From positions 1-42,429 of the forward strand of contig JAJPXL010000067.1 of the NCBI GenBank assembly GCA_021205455.1: a stretch of DNA of 42,429 nucleotides, written 5' to 3'. Shown piece after piece: positions 7,450-15,029 of the stretch. Positions within the stretch are counted from its first letter, which is position 1, and each line of letters starts with the position of its first letter. The translations under genes were made by a program, and so were the position numbers. Under the pieces are notes generated by a model. That model was not told the DNA's origin, did not search any database, and saw only the letters and a program-made list of their open reading frames with translations. This DNA is from Clostridiales bacterium. Lineage in GTDB: Bacteria > Bacillota > Clostridia > Oscillospirales > Oscillospiraceae.

Positions 7450-8186
7450 TTTTGGCCGGTCAGCTGCCCCAGATTGGCCCCGTTTTTCAGCAGTTCCACC
7501 TCGTTTTCCTGCAAGTAGCGCCACTGGCCGCTGCCCAGACTGCCCAGGCGCAGCGCACCCTCCCGGACGCGCTTCAGCCGATGCACCCGCAGCCCCGCCG
7601 CCGCGCACATTTTACGCACCTGGCGGTTCTTCCCCTGGGTGATGGTGACGGAGAGCAGGCTCGTCCCCCGCTCCGCCGTGGGGCGCACCTCCACGGCGGC
7701 GGCGCTGTAACGCACCCCCTCCACGGTCATGGGATGGGTCAGCAGGGGGAGGGCCGCCGCCACGTCTCCGGACACCCGGACCAGATATTCCTTCTCCACC
7801 CCATGGCTGGGATGGGTCAGCGCCTGGGCCAGCGCGCCGTCGTTGGTCAGGAGCAGCAGCCCCTCGGAGTTGCAGTCCAGCCGCCCCACCGGGTAGACCC
7901 GCGCCGGGCAGCCCGCCACCAGCTGGGCCACCGTGGGCCGCCCCCGCTCGTCGGAGAGGGTGGTCACATAGCCCCGGGGCTTGTTCAGCATCAAATAGAC
8001 CAGGGCCTGCCCCTCCGGGATGGGGTGGCCGTCCACACAGATCAGGTCCTGCTCCGGGTCGGCCTGGTCGCCGGGCCGGGCCACGGCGCCGTTCACCGTC
8101 ACCCGCCCCTGGTTCATCAGCTCCTCCGCTCCCCGGCGGGAGCAGACCCCCCGGGCGGACAGGATCTTTTGCAGCCGCTCCTTCAT
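7434..8186 (-). CDS. rluB: 16S/23S rRNA pseudouridine synthase, RsuA/RluB family
   Basis: This 250-residue enzyme isomerises a uridine in rRNA. An N-terminal S4 RNA-binding domain (about residues 1-55, SARGVCSRRGAEEL) precedes the catalytic domain with VGRLDCNSEGLLLLTNDG, where D104 is the catalytic aspartate. Length and motifs fit RluB. Its ATG overlaps the dacB stop by 4 nt. In Bacillus and many Clostridia rluB is also next to dacB and scpAB, which supports the assignment. It is the last gene of the 12587-7434 operon; no convincing intrinsic terminator follows. Confidence 0.93.
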   Translation of the reverse strand: MKERLQKILSARGVCSRRGAEELMNQGRVTVNGAVARPGDQADPEQDLICVDGHPIPEGQALVYLMLNKPRGYVTTLSDERGRPTVAQLVAGCPARVYPVGRLDCNSEGLLLLTNDGALAQALTHPSHGVEKEYLVRVSGDVAAALPLLTHPMTVEGVRYSAAAVEVRPTAERGTSLLSVTITQGKNRQVRKMCAAAGLRVHRLKRVREGALRLGSLGSGQWRYLQENEVELLKNGANLGQLTGQNARKF

Positions 8187-9253
8187 CGGTAGACCACTTT
8201 CCCGTAGTACAGGGTGGCGGAGGCGATCTCCTCCCCGTCCAGAAAGTAGGTGACTTTGCCCGCTTCGCTCCCCTCTTTGATGACGCTGGGGACGTTCACC
8301 GGGCAGCTGATCTTGCAGCTCAGGCCGCTCTCCTCCCCGTCCAGCAGGGGGTAGGTGACATCCTCCGCCGTCACCAGGGTGGCGGTGGCCCCGTTCCCGG
8401 CGAAGGTCAGGGTGGTCACTGTCTCACCGGCGGCGCAGAGGGTTTTGGGGGGGTAGGTGGCAAAGGCCCAGTCGTAGACCGCCATATGGTCGTCAAAGTC
8501 ATAGGCGTCGTTCAGCGTCACGCAGACCACCCGCTCCCCCGTGTCCGGGTCCCGGGCGCAGGAGACCAGCGTCCGCCCCGCCAGGGTGGTGAAGCCAGTC
8601 TTGATGCCGATGCACCGGTCGTCATAGGACAGCAGCTTGTTGTGGTTCTCGATCCAGTAGCCGTCCTCGGTGGTGATGACCCAGGTGCCGCAAATCTCCG
8701 CGAACAGCTCGTTCTGGATGGCGTAGGCCCCCAGAATCGCCATGTCGTGGGCGGTGGAATAGTTGTCCTCATCCACCAGGCCGTTGCAGCTGACGAAGTG
8801 GCTGCTCGTCATGCCCAGCTCCGCCGCCTTCTCATTCATCAGGTCGGTGAAGGCCTCCTCGCTGCCCGCAATCGTCTCCGCCACCACCACGGCGCAGTCA
8901 TTGCCGCTACGGAGCAGGCAGCCGTAGAGGGCGCTGAGGAGGGTAATTTCGTCCCCCTCCACCAGGTACAGGGAGCTGCCGCCCACCGAGGCCGCGTAGG
9001 CGGAGACGGTGCAGACCTGCTCCAGGTCCTCCTCGCTGCTGGCCTCGATGGCCACCAGGGCGGTCATAATTTTGGTGATGCTGGCGATGGGCCGCTCCTC
9101 ATCGGCGTTGTTTTCATAGAGGACCCGCCCGCTGTCCACATCGATCACATAGGTGGAGGTGGCAGAGGTGGAAATGGCCGCGGCAGGCGTCCGGCAGACC
9201 GTGCAAAGCAGCAGCGCGCACAGCGCCAGGGACAGGACTTTTTTCCATCTCAA
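8183..9253 (-). CDS. dacB: D-alanyl-D-alanine carboxypeptidase, S11 family (sporulation DacB type)
   Basis: It trims the terminal D-Ala from peptidoglycan stem peptides outside the cell. The 356-residue precursor has a signal peptide (about residues 1-26, hydrophobic core LSLALCALLLCTV). The three penicillin-binding motifs are S58-I-T-K61, S116-G-N118 and K218-T-G220. A C-terminal beta domain follows from about residue 270, but no clear membrane anchor ends the protein. Its place between gerW and rluB matches the spore-cortex enzyme DacB of Bacillus, so I favour that role. The spmA and spmB genes usual in this locus are missing here. Confidence 0.88.
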   Translation of the reverse strand: MRWKKVLSLALCALLLCTVCRTPAAAISTSATSTYVIDVDSGRVLYENNADEERPIASITKIMTALVAIEASSEEDLEQVCTVSAYAASVGGSSLYLVEGDEITLLSALYGCLLRSGNDCAVVVAETIAGSEEAFTDLMNEKAAELGMTSSHFVSCNGLVDEDNYSTAHDMAILGAYAIQNELFAEICGTWVITTEDGYWIENHNKLLSYDDRCIGIKTGFTTLAGRTLVSCARDPDTGERVVCVTLNDAYDFDDHMAVYDWAFATYPPKTLCAAGETVTTLTFAGNGATATLVTAEDVTYPLLDGEESGLSCKISCPVNVPSVIKEGSEAGKVTYFLDGEEIASATLYYGKVVYR

Positions 9254-9274
9254 AACGACTTCACCTCAACTACA

Positions 9275-9736
9275 TTACTGCGGCTTTTCCTCCGCAGCGT
9301 CCGTCGCCTGCTGGGCTTCGGCTTCCGCTGCGGCCTTCTCCGCCTTTTCCGTCTTCCGCTTGTCCACCATACCGGCGACCTTGTCCACCATGTCGGGCAC
9401 CATGTCGATGACCTTCTCCACCGGGCCGCCGGGGACGGGGGCCACAGGAATCAGCTTCACCGTATCGTTGCGGATGACCAGGAAGCCCACCGGGTCGATG
9501 TTGACCCCGGCGCCGGCGCCGCCGCCAAAGGCGTTGTCCTTATCGGCGGGCTGGTTCTTGGTGGCAAAATCGCTGCCGCCGGAGGCAAAGCCGAAGCTGA
9601 CCTTGGAGATGGGCACAACGGTGATGCCCTCCGCCGTGGTGATGGGGGTGCCGACGATGGTGTTGACGTCCACCATTTCCTTGACCTTTTCCATGGTGAT
9701 GCCCATGACTTCACTGATCGGATGCTTCTTTTCCAT
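9275..9736 (-). CDS. gerW: GerW (YtfJ) family sporulation protein
   Basis: The 153-residue protein has the family core: PISEVMGITMEKVKEMVD, then VGTPITTAEGITVVPIS and a Gly-rich segment ending GVNIDPVGFLVI. In Bacillus subtilis GerW is a spore protein needed for germination with L-alanine. The C-terminal 30 residues are a charged Lys/Glu/Ala tail. The ATG at 9736 is preceded by AGGAGGG; a longer frame would overlap the DUF2953 gene. It lies 1 nt after that gene, consistent with co-translation. Confidence 0.92.
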   Translation of the reverse strand: MEKKHPISEVMGITMEKVKEMVDVNTIVGTPITTAEGITVVPISKVSFGFASGGSDFATKNQPADKDNAFGGGAGAGVNIDPVGFLVIRNDTVKLIPVAPVPGGPVEKVIDMVPDMVDKVAGMVDKRKTEKAEKAAAEAEAQQATDAAEEKPQ

Positions 9737-9737
9737 A

Positions 9738-10460
9738 TTATTGACCCTCCTGTTTGGATTTATGTTTCTTTTCCTGCCGGTCGGCAAGATAAATACGAAG
9801 GAATTTGATGCCGGCTGCCACGAGGAAGCGGAGCACCCGCCCCAGGGACATGGTGATGGTCAGGCGCACATAGACCAGCGCCTCCGTGGTGGTAAAGTCC
9901 ACCCAGGCGGTGACCTTCCGCCTGCGAATCCTCAGGTTGTTCTCCAGCAGCGCCGTCACCGCGCCGCCTCCGGCGCAGATCATGCCGTACTGCCTGGCCG
10001 CCCCCGCCGGGTCCGGCTGGCCCGCGATGGTGTAGTGGACGTACAATTCGTCAAACCGCAGGACGTTCTTCAAATCGCCCAGGGTCTCCAGCCCGGCGGG
10101 AATCATCTTCAAAATCAGCTGAAGGCTGCCGCCCTTCTTTGGCTTTTCGGGCTGCTCCGGCTGCTTCTTTTTCTTCCGGGCGGCCTTCTTTTCCGCTTTG
10201 GCTTTGCGTTTTTCCTCCTTGGCTTTGCGCTTTGCTTCGGCTTTTTTCTTCTTCTCTTCGGCCTTTTTCTTCTTCTCCGCATCGGCGGCCTGCTGCTCCG
10301 GCGTCTTTTCCGGCCTGGGCAGCACCTTGATGTTGAAGCACAGGACCTTGACCAGGACGGTCAGCCCCTCCGATGAGTACTCCACCGTGCCGCCGAATCG
10401 GATAAATCCGATGAGCAGCAGTACGGCCAGCACGATCAGAATGACGAGCAGCGCCTTCAT
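9738..10460 (-). CDS. DUF2953 (YtfI-like) membrane protein
   Basis: The 240-residue product has one N-terminal membrane segment (about residues 3-20, LLVILIVLAVLLLIG). A highly charged Lys/Ala/Glu stretch (about residues 60-108) is probably a long helix. The conserved DUF2953 region follows, with YGMICAGGGAVTALL. YtfI-type genes accompany gerW in spore formers, and the order scpB-DUF2953-gerW is common in Clostridia; molecular function is unknown. The start overlaps scpB by 4 nt. Confidence 0.85.
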   Translation of the reverse strand: MKALLVILIVLAVLLLIGFIRFGGTVEYSSEGLTVLVKVLCFNIKVLPRPEKTPEQQAADAEKKKKAEEKKKKAEAKRKAKEEKRKAKAEKKAARKKKKQPEQPEKPKKGGSLQLILKMIPAGLETLGDLKNVLRFDELYVHYTIAGQPDPAGAARQYGMICAGGGAVTALLENNLRIRRRKVTAWVDFTTTEALVYVRLTITMSLGRVLRFLVAAGIKFLRIYLADRQEKKHKSKQEGQ

Positions 10461-11041
10461 CCTTCCTCACCCTGACCTTCCTGCATCAGCTTCATCCTGG
10501 CCGCCGCGTCCTCCATCTCCTTCGTCAGCTTGGCCTCCTCCCCCGTCTCCGGCAGCGGGGGCAGGTCGTCCAGGCTGTCCAGGGAGAAGCAGCGCAAAAA
10601 CTGCCTAGTGGTGCGGAACAGGGTGGGGCGGCCCGGCACGTTCAGCTTGCCCGCCTCCTCGATCAGCCCCCGCTCCAACAGCTGCTTCACGGTGTAGGTG
10701 GAATCCACCCCACGCACCTGTTCCACAAAGCCCCGGGTGGCGGGCTGGAAGTAGGCGATGATGGCCAGCACCTCCAGCGCCGTCTGGCTCAGCTGGGGCG
10801 GCTTGCGGGTCTCCATGGCCCGGCGGATAATATCCCCATGCTCCGGGGCGGAGCAGAGCTGATAGGCTCCGTCCAGCTGCAAAAGCCGGATGCCCCGGCG
10901 CTCAAACTTGTACCCGTCCGCCAGGCTTTTGGCCGCGCCGTCCAGCGTCACCTTGTCCACATCCAGCAGCTTGCACAGCCGGTCGGCCTCCACCGGCTCA
11001 CCCGCTGCAAACAGGATGCCCTCTAAAACGGATTCTATCAT
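10457..11041 (-). CDS. scpB: Segregation and condensation protein B
   Basis: ScpB is a kleisin-interacting winged-helix subunit of the SMC-ScpAB condensin complex, which organises the chromosome. The 194-residue product shows two winged-helix repeats and the signature ALEVLAIIAYFQPATRGFVE with the following VRGVDSTYTVKQLLERGLI. I chose ATG 11041 (MIESVLEGILFAAGEPV); a TTG four codons upstream (11053) with AGAGGG is equally possible. It follows scpA in the same operon. The C-terminus has a charged extension. Confidence 0.95.
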   Translation of the reverse strand: MIESVLEGILFAAGEPVEADRLCKLLDVDKVTLDGAAKSLADGYKFERRGIRLLQLDGAYQLCSAPEHGDIIRRAMETRKPPQLSQTALEVLAIIAYFQPATRGFVEQVRGVDSTYTVKQLLERGLIEEAGKLNVPGRPTLFRTTRQFLRCFSLDSLDDLPPLPETGEEAKLTKEMEDAAARMKLMQEGQGEEG

Positions 11042-11094
11042 CTGAACTTCCAAGCTGAGAACACCCTCTTTCTCTTTGAGCGTTTTTTCGTTTT

Positions 11095-11898
11095 CTAGTA
11101 GGAGTCAGCAGACAGCTCCGTCCACTCGTCGTCCAAATCCTCCGCGTGAATCACCGTGACGGTGCAGTTGTCGTCCGTCCCGGCCAGGCGTATCTTTCGG
11201 CTCTTGCATAGCTCCAGCACCGCCAGGAAGGTGGCCACCAGCTCGCTGCGGGACCTGCTGCCCAAAAACAGCGCCTTGAACCGGGTCACGCTGAACAGCA
11301 CCAGTCGGTCCAAGATTTCCTTCGCCTTTTCCGTCACCGGGTAGGGCTCCCGCCCCACGATGCCGCTGAGCATCTCCTGGGCGGGCCGCACCGGCTCCGC
11401 CCCCGCCTCATACAGCCGCTTCATGGCGTTCAGCAGGTCCTCCGGCTTATGCTGATAGCGGTAGGTCTTGTCCGGCGCAATGCTCTCCGGCTGCTTGGTG
11501 ATATAGTTGCGGCCCTGCTCGAACCGGCTCTCCAGCTGGGGCACCACCAGCTGCACCCTGGCGTAGGCCTCGCTGCGCTGCCGGGCCTCCAGGGAGGCGA
11601 TCAGCTCCTCCATCTCGGACTGGGCCTCCTCGTCATTGATGGAGAGGAGCATCCGCGTCTTGATATACACCAGATGGGAGGCCATGGTGACGAACTCACT
11701 GGCCACGTCCAGATCCAGCGCCTTGCGCTGCTCCATCCAGGCGAAGTATTGGTCTAAAATCAGGGAGATTTGGATGTCCTGAATCTCCATCTTATTCTTG
11801 CTCAAAAGGCTGAGGATCAAATCCAGCGGCCCGTCAAAATTCTCCAGCTCGGAGCGGGTGTGGACCACCCCCTCCAAATGGTAAACCGGCGTCTCCAT
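11095..11898 (-). CDS. scpA: Segregation and condensation protein A
   Basis: ScpA is the kleisin that bridges the SMC heads. The 267-residue product has the N-terminal FDGPLDLILSLLSKNKMEIQ motif that binds the SMC neck. The segment ASEFVTMASHLVYIKTRMLL and a C-terminal winged helix (SRSELVATFLAVLELCKSRKI) are also typical. The ATG at 11898 shares one base with the stop codon of the M50 peptidase gene and has GGGGGTGAG upstream. Confidence 0.95.
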   Translation of the reverse strand: METPVYHLEGVVHTRSELENFDGPLDLILSLLSKNKMEIQDIQISLILDQYFAWMEQRKALDLDVASEFVTMASHLVYIKTRMLLSINDEEAQSEMEELIASLEARQRSEAYARVQLVVPQLESRFEQGRNYITKQPESIAPDKTYRYQHKPEDLLNAMKRLYEAGAEPVRPAQEMLSGIVGREPYPVTEKAKEILDRLVLFSVTRFKALFLGSRSRSELVATFLAVLELCKSRKIRLAGTDDNCTVTVIHAEDLDDEWTELSADSY

Positions 11899-12587
11899 CA
11901 GCTCACCCCCAGGTAGCTCATCATCCCAAAGGGGAAGCGGGTCAGGGCGCACAGCCCCTTCATGGCCCAGGAAATCATGGCGCTCAGCGGCGTATCCAGC
12001 ACCCCCAAAAATACCAGGGCGAACAGCAGCAGCATCACATAGCGCTCATAGCGCAGAATCTGGACGTAAACGCGGTCGGGCAGCAGGGAGAACAGAATCT
12101 TCGAGCCGTCCAGCGGGGGGATGGGAATCAGGTTGAACATCCCCAGCCCGGTGCTCATCACCGCGATGTACATCAGCAGCAGCATGACGTACACCGCCGC
12201 CTGCGAGGTCAGAAAGAAGTGATACACCACGCTGGCCAGCCCCAGCGCCGCCAACGCAATCAGCAGGTTGCACACCGGGCCGGCCAGGGCCGTAATCGCC
12301 ATGCCCTGCTTCGGGCGGCGGAAGTTGCGCATATTCACCGGCACGGGCTTGGCCCAGCCAAACCCGGCAAAAATCATCAGCAGCAGACCCAGCGGGTCGA
12401 TATGGGACAGGGGGTTCAGGGTCAGCCGCCCCTGCTGCTGGGCGGTATGGTCCCCCAGGCGCAGGGCGGTATAGCCGTGGGCCAGCTCATGGGGCACGAT
12501 GCACAGCAGGGCGATGGCCGCCCGCAGCAGATAAACCAGCAGTACGGTCACGTCAAAGTTTGCCAAAAAAGTGGACAACTGCTCCAT
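11898..12587 (-). CDS. M50-family (site-2-protease-like) membrane metalloprotease
   Basis: The 229-residue protein has about five hydrophobic segments. Its zinc-binding HELAH motif is near residue 33, with NPLSHIDPLG, GWAKPVPVN and the second-site motif NLIPIPPLDGSKIL. Such YwhC/FtsH-neighbour-type proteases usually precede scpA in Clostridia. The substrate is unknown; intramembrane proteolysis of a regulator is the family role. I chose ATG 12587; ATG 12617 and GTG 12647 also lie downstream of the promoter, so the N-terminus is uncertain. Confidence 0.9.
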   Translation of the reverse strand: MEQLSTFLANFDVTVLLVYLLRAAIALLCIVPHELAHGYTALRLGDHTAQQQGRLTLNPLSHIDPLGLLLMIFAGFGWAKPVPVNMRNFRRPKQGMAITALAGPVCNLLIALAALGLASVVYHFFLTSQAAVYVMLLLMYIAVMSTGLGMFNLIPIPPLDGSKILFSLLPDRVYVQILRYERYVMLLLFALVFLGVLDTPLSAMISWAMKGLCALTRFPFGMMSYLGVS

Positions 12588-12672
12588 GTTCCAATCAACA
12601 CCCCTTTGCAGGGGCATCCCCCTGGCCTTGCAGTGCGCCGTTCCCACGCAGACACGGACTGCACTATTCTTT

Positions 12673-12701
12673 ATTATCCGTCAGATGCGCCGATTTGTCA
12701 A
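12673..12701 (-). promoter_or_regulatory. Promoter of the M50-scpAB-gerW-dacB-rluB operon
   Basis: On the minus strand TTGACA (12696-12701), 17-nt spacer, GATAAT (12673-12678). A transcript starting near 12666 would have a leader of about 80 nt to the ATG at 12587, with a small GGGG/CCCC hairpin inside. All seven genes down to 7434 are overlapping or separated by fewer than 55 nt. Confidence 0.8.
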
Positions 12702-12718
12702 CGTTTTTTCCGGGAAAC

Positions 12719-13522
12719 TCACAAATCCTGCCATCCCGGGTGGGGCTGAAGGGCCTCCCTGGCGTGGGCCACGAACAGGGCGGGAATCTGCCGGTTCTCT
12801 CCCAGGCCCTGGAGTAGCGGCACCACCTCAAAATAGTGCCGCCGAAGCTGGTTGGCCCAGGAGTCCTCGTCCTTCCCCGCCAGGTCGTTGCAGGCGCCGG
12901 GCTCCGCCGCCACCATCAGCGGCATCAGGTAGACCCGCCGCACGTTCCAGGTCATGGCCAGCCGATTGAGGACTTCCGGCACGCCGGGATAGCCCTCCAG
13001 CGCCCCCACGAGCAGATTCTGATACCCCTTATCCCGGAACACATAGTCCAGGCAGGCATAGGTGGGGTCCATGCGCCGCTCCGTGCCCAGCCCCACCAGC
13101 ACCAGGGCCTCGCTGTCATCCAGGGCGGGCAGGCCCGCGATCACCGCATCCGCCAGGGCCAGATAGTCGTCAATGGTGGTCAGCAACGGGCGGCCCACGG
13201 AGAACCGGGGGAACTGCTTCTGATAGAGCTGCGCCTCCCGGCGCAGGGCCTCCATCTCCTCCCCGTTCTCCAGATAGGTGGGCTGCACCAGCACGTCCTC
13301 ATATTCTTCCATGCGCAAGGCGGTCAGCGCCTCCACCACGCCGTCCACCGCCACGCCCCGACGTCTGCGCAGCGCCCGGCGGACGTAGCCGGAGGTGAAG
13401 GCCCGGCGGAACGTCCGGTCAGGGAAGGCCCTTGCCAGCGCCCGCTCCAGTGCGCCGAGGTCCTTTTCCAGCGCGGCGGCGTCATCCGTGCCGGAGGACA
13501 CCACCAAAAGTGCCTTTTTCAT
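12719..13522 (-). CDS. CbiK-like (anaerobic cobaltochelatase family) protein lacking both metal histidines
   Basis: The 267-residue protein follows the CbiK fold throughout: the N-terminal SSGT, the block RAFTSGYVRRAL, QPTYLENGEEM, then EGYPG and CNDLAGKDEDSW. CbiK inserts cobalt into sirohydrochlorin using two histidines and a glutamate. Here the usual GHGT is GLGT (L145) and the usual AGDHAxND is AAEPGACND (G209), so both histidines are gone, while the glutamate remains (E176). It may be a non-catalytic paralogue, a binding protein, or use other ligands. No other cobalamin genes are in the window. A terminator at 13621 precedes it, so it is probably its own unit. Confidence 0.75.
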   Translation of the reverse strand: MKKALLVVSSGTDDAAALEKDLGALERALARAFPDRTFRRAFTSGYVRRALRRRRGVAVDGVVEALTALRMEEYEDVLVQPTYLENGEEMEALRREAQLYQKQFPRFSVGRPLLTTIDDYLALADAVIAGLPALDDSEALVLVGLGTERRMDPTYACLDYVFRDKGYQNLLVGALEGYPGVPEVLNRLAMTWNVRRVYLMPLMVAAEPGACNDLAGKDEDSWANQLRRHYFEVVPLLQGLGENRQIPALFVAHAREALQPHPGWQDL

Positions 13523-13620
13523 GGGCGTTTCCCTGCCTTTCTCTGTCTGTTTCCCGCGCTTTTCAGGCGCGCCTGTGGTTGTTCACAGGCTGTTGAAAAT
13601 TCTGCCGCCTGCCTGTGGGC

Positions 13621-13652
13621 AAAAGAAAATAGCCACAGTCTCTGTGGCTATT
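13621..13652 (-). terminator. Terminator after the SleB-like gene
   Basis: On the minus strand an 11-bp stem (arms 13642-13652 and 13628-13638) with a 3-nt loop is followed by TTCTTTT. It lies about 45 nt beyond the hydrolase stop codon. Confidence 0.9.
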
Positions 13653-13694
13653 ATACCCGAATTTTCCTGCTGTGTAAAGCGGCAGGCGGCCGGT

Positions 13695-14528
13695 TTATGC
13701 GTAAAAGGTGTGATTCCCCAGGACGAACAGCTCCTCCCGGTTCCGGCTGACCCAGCTGGAGGCGGCGATGGCCTCGTTCTCAAAGTACAGCGCCTCCCCC
13801 GTCACCTCCGCACCGTCCAGCACCAGCCTGGCGGCCAGGACGCTCTCCTCCGTCGGCTCGTCGTACACGCTGCCGTTGGCCACCGGGGAGAACTGCACCC
13901 CGTACAGGGTGTCAAAGATCACGCCGTAGACGGTATCCGGGAACAGCTCGCTGGCCACCCGGTTCATCACCACGTTGCCCACGGCGATCTTCCCGTTCAG
14001 GCTCTCCCCCCTGGCCTCGGCGGAGATGATGCGGCTGAGCCAGTACAGCTCCCCCTCCCCGTCCTGTGCGCCGGTGGTGGTCAGGCTCTGGCCCTGCTCC
14101 GCCGTCCGGACGGTGATCTTACAGTCCCCCTCCTCCACGGAGGCGGAAAACAGCTCCGCCAGCGGCTCCAGCGGGACGTAGCACTTCCCGTATCGGCTCC
14201 GCACCGCTCCGGCGACGCCGCAGAAGTAATAGACCCCGTCGGCAGAGAAGTACTGCTTCCCCACCTGGGCGGTGATGGAGCGGTCGGACAGCCTCACCGT
14301 GACCACGTCCCCCCGCTCGCTGACATGGGCCTGTCCGTCGGCTGCCTGACAGAAGCCCTCCAGCTCCACATACACGAGGCCCTCGTCATCCGCCCAGGCA
14401 TTCACCGCCTGCCGGTTCACCAGCACCGTCAAATCCCCCTTCGCCACAGCCGTCGGGCTGCACAGCCCGAGGCACAGCGCCAGCGCCGCAATCAGCAGCC
14501 AGAGCCTTCCCCCGCGTGAGAAACGCAT
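13695..14528 (-). CDS. Secreted SleB/CwlJ-type cell wall hydrolase with stalk domain
   Basis: The 277-residue precursor begins with a signal peptide (about residues 1-28, RLWLLIAALALCLGL). A copper-amine-oxidase-N-like stalk domain (about 30-130, LTVLVNRQAVNAW) follows. The C-terminal domain is a hydrolase_2/SleB type with WLSRIISAEARGES (catalytic glutamate in SAEARGE) and VGNVVMNRV. SleB-family enzymes cleave spore cortex peptidoglycan as lytic transglycosylases. I chose the ATG at 14528, preceded by GGGAGGGG; the longer frame adds 77 unlikely residues. An operator-like palindrome lies upstream. Confidence 0.9.
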   Translation of the reverse strand: MRFSRGGRLWLLIAALALCLGLCSPTAVAKGDLTVLVNRQAVNAWADDEGLVYVELEGFCQAADGQAHVSERGDVVTVRLSDRSITAQVGKQYFSADGVYYFCGVAGAVRSRYGKCYVPLEPLAELFSASVEEGDCKITVRTAEQGQSLTTTGAQDGEGELYWLSRIISAEARGESLNGKIAVGNVVMNRVASELFPDTVYGVIFDTLYGVQFSPVANGSVYDEPTEESVLAARLVLDGAEVTGEALYFENEAIAASSWVSRNREELFVLGNHTFYA

Positions 14529-14543
14529 GGCAATCCCCTCCCT

Positions 14544-14569
14544 GTTACAGTTTGTAACTGGATTGTAAC
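14544..14569 (-). promoter_or_regulatory. Candidate operator upstream of the SleB-like gene
   Basis: The palindrome GTTACAGTTTGTAAC (14544-14558) is followed by a third TGTAAC half-site (14564-14569). It falls between a Shine-Dalgarno-like AAAGGAGG and the real start. The remainder of 14570-14741 holds only GC-rich inverted repeats near 14650-14712 and no ORF I can support. Confidence 0.4.
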
Positions 14570-14741
14570 CTCCTTTATCCCCCTTTACAAGCCACAATCG
14601 TTCGCAAGTTTCCCGTATATCCCCGTGTTTTTGGAACCTTTTGACGTGCTTCCCCGGGTTTCGCCCCGGTTCGCCGGATTCAGGCGGGCAGGCGCCCCGC
14701 CGGGGCGGCTGGAATTTTTCCGGCTTTTCTGAAAAAAGGGG

Positions 14742-14800
14742 TTGACAATCGGCCGACATTCTGGTATCTTAATCATAGTAAATCCCTAGGAAATAGGGTT
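14742..14800 (+). promoter_or_regulatory. Promoter and operator-like palindrome of the metY leader
   Basis: TTGACA (14742-14747), 17-nt spacer, TATCTT (14765-14770). Just downstream of the expected start point is an inverted repeat ATCCCTA-GGAAA-TAGGGTT (14782-14800). Its position suits a repressor; the protein is not identifiable from the site. The transcript leader before metY would be about 250 nt. Confidence 0.75.
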
Positions 14801-14999
14801 TTAAGGCTTCCGCCGCTGCGGTGCGGAGCCGTATTCTTCCCGCCGCGGTGCTGCGGCATAAGGAGGGTCCTATCATGACCGTTCGCTTCCCTGAGGTGCT
14901 GCGGCACAACTTCCGCTTCGGGCGAATGTGACCTCTTTCCCCTGCGCCTTGATGCGCAGCGATGTTCTCCCTTTAAATCCTGCCTTACCGACAGGAAAA
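14801..14999 (+). promoter_or_regulatory. Structured metY leader with upstream ORF (candidate attenuator)
   Basis: Three hairpins are visible: 14805-14830 (8-bp stem with a bulge), 14842-14857 (GCCGC/GCGGC) and 14942-14959 (CTGCGC/GCGCAG). A 12-nt direct repeat GGTGCTGCGGCA occurs at 14847-14858 and 14895-14906, before and inside the upstream ORF. GCCGC at 14842-14846 can pair with either copy; pairing with the second would enclose the ORF's ribosome binding site and start. None of the SAM riboswitch classes I know is recognisable. Regulation by translation of the leader is my inference. Confidence 0.5.
14875..14931 (+). CDS. 18-residue leader peptide upstream of metY
   Basis: This ATG has AAGGAGGG upstream with a 7-nt spacer, a stronger ribosome binding site than that of metY itself. 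The product is MTVRFPEVLRHNFRFGRM, rich in Arg and Phe, with Met as the last codon before TGA. It has no Cys and no Met run, so it does not look like a classical Cys leader peptide. It ends 98 nt before metY. The strong start inside a structured leader suggests a regulatory uORF rather than a functional small protein. Confidence 0.55.
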   Translation: MTVRFPEVLRHNFRFGRM

Positions 15000-15029
15000 C
15001 AAAATTAAAAATGAAAGAGGTACTTTATT

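Noticed and set aside
14528-14759. N-terminal extension of the SleB-like protein by 77 residues
   Set aside because: The extension would place a signal peptide in the middle of the protein; the ATG at 14528 has GGGAGGGG upstream.
14801-15029. SAM or T-box riboswitch in the metY leader
   Set aside because: I found neither the conserved SAM-I core nor a T-box specifier/antiterminator motif; the leader has different hairpins and a uORF.
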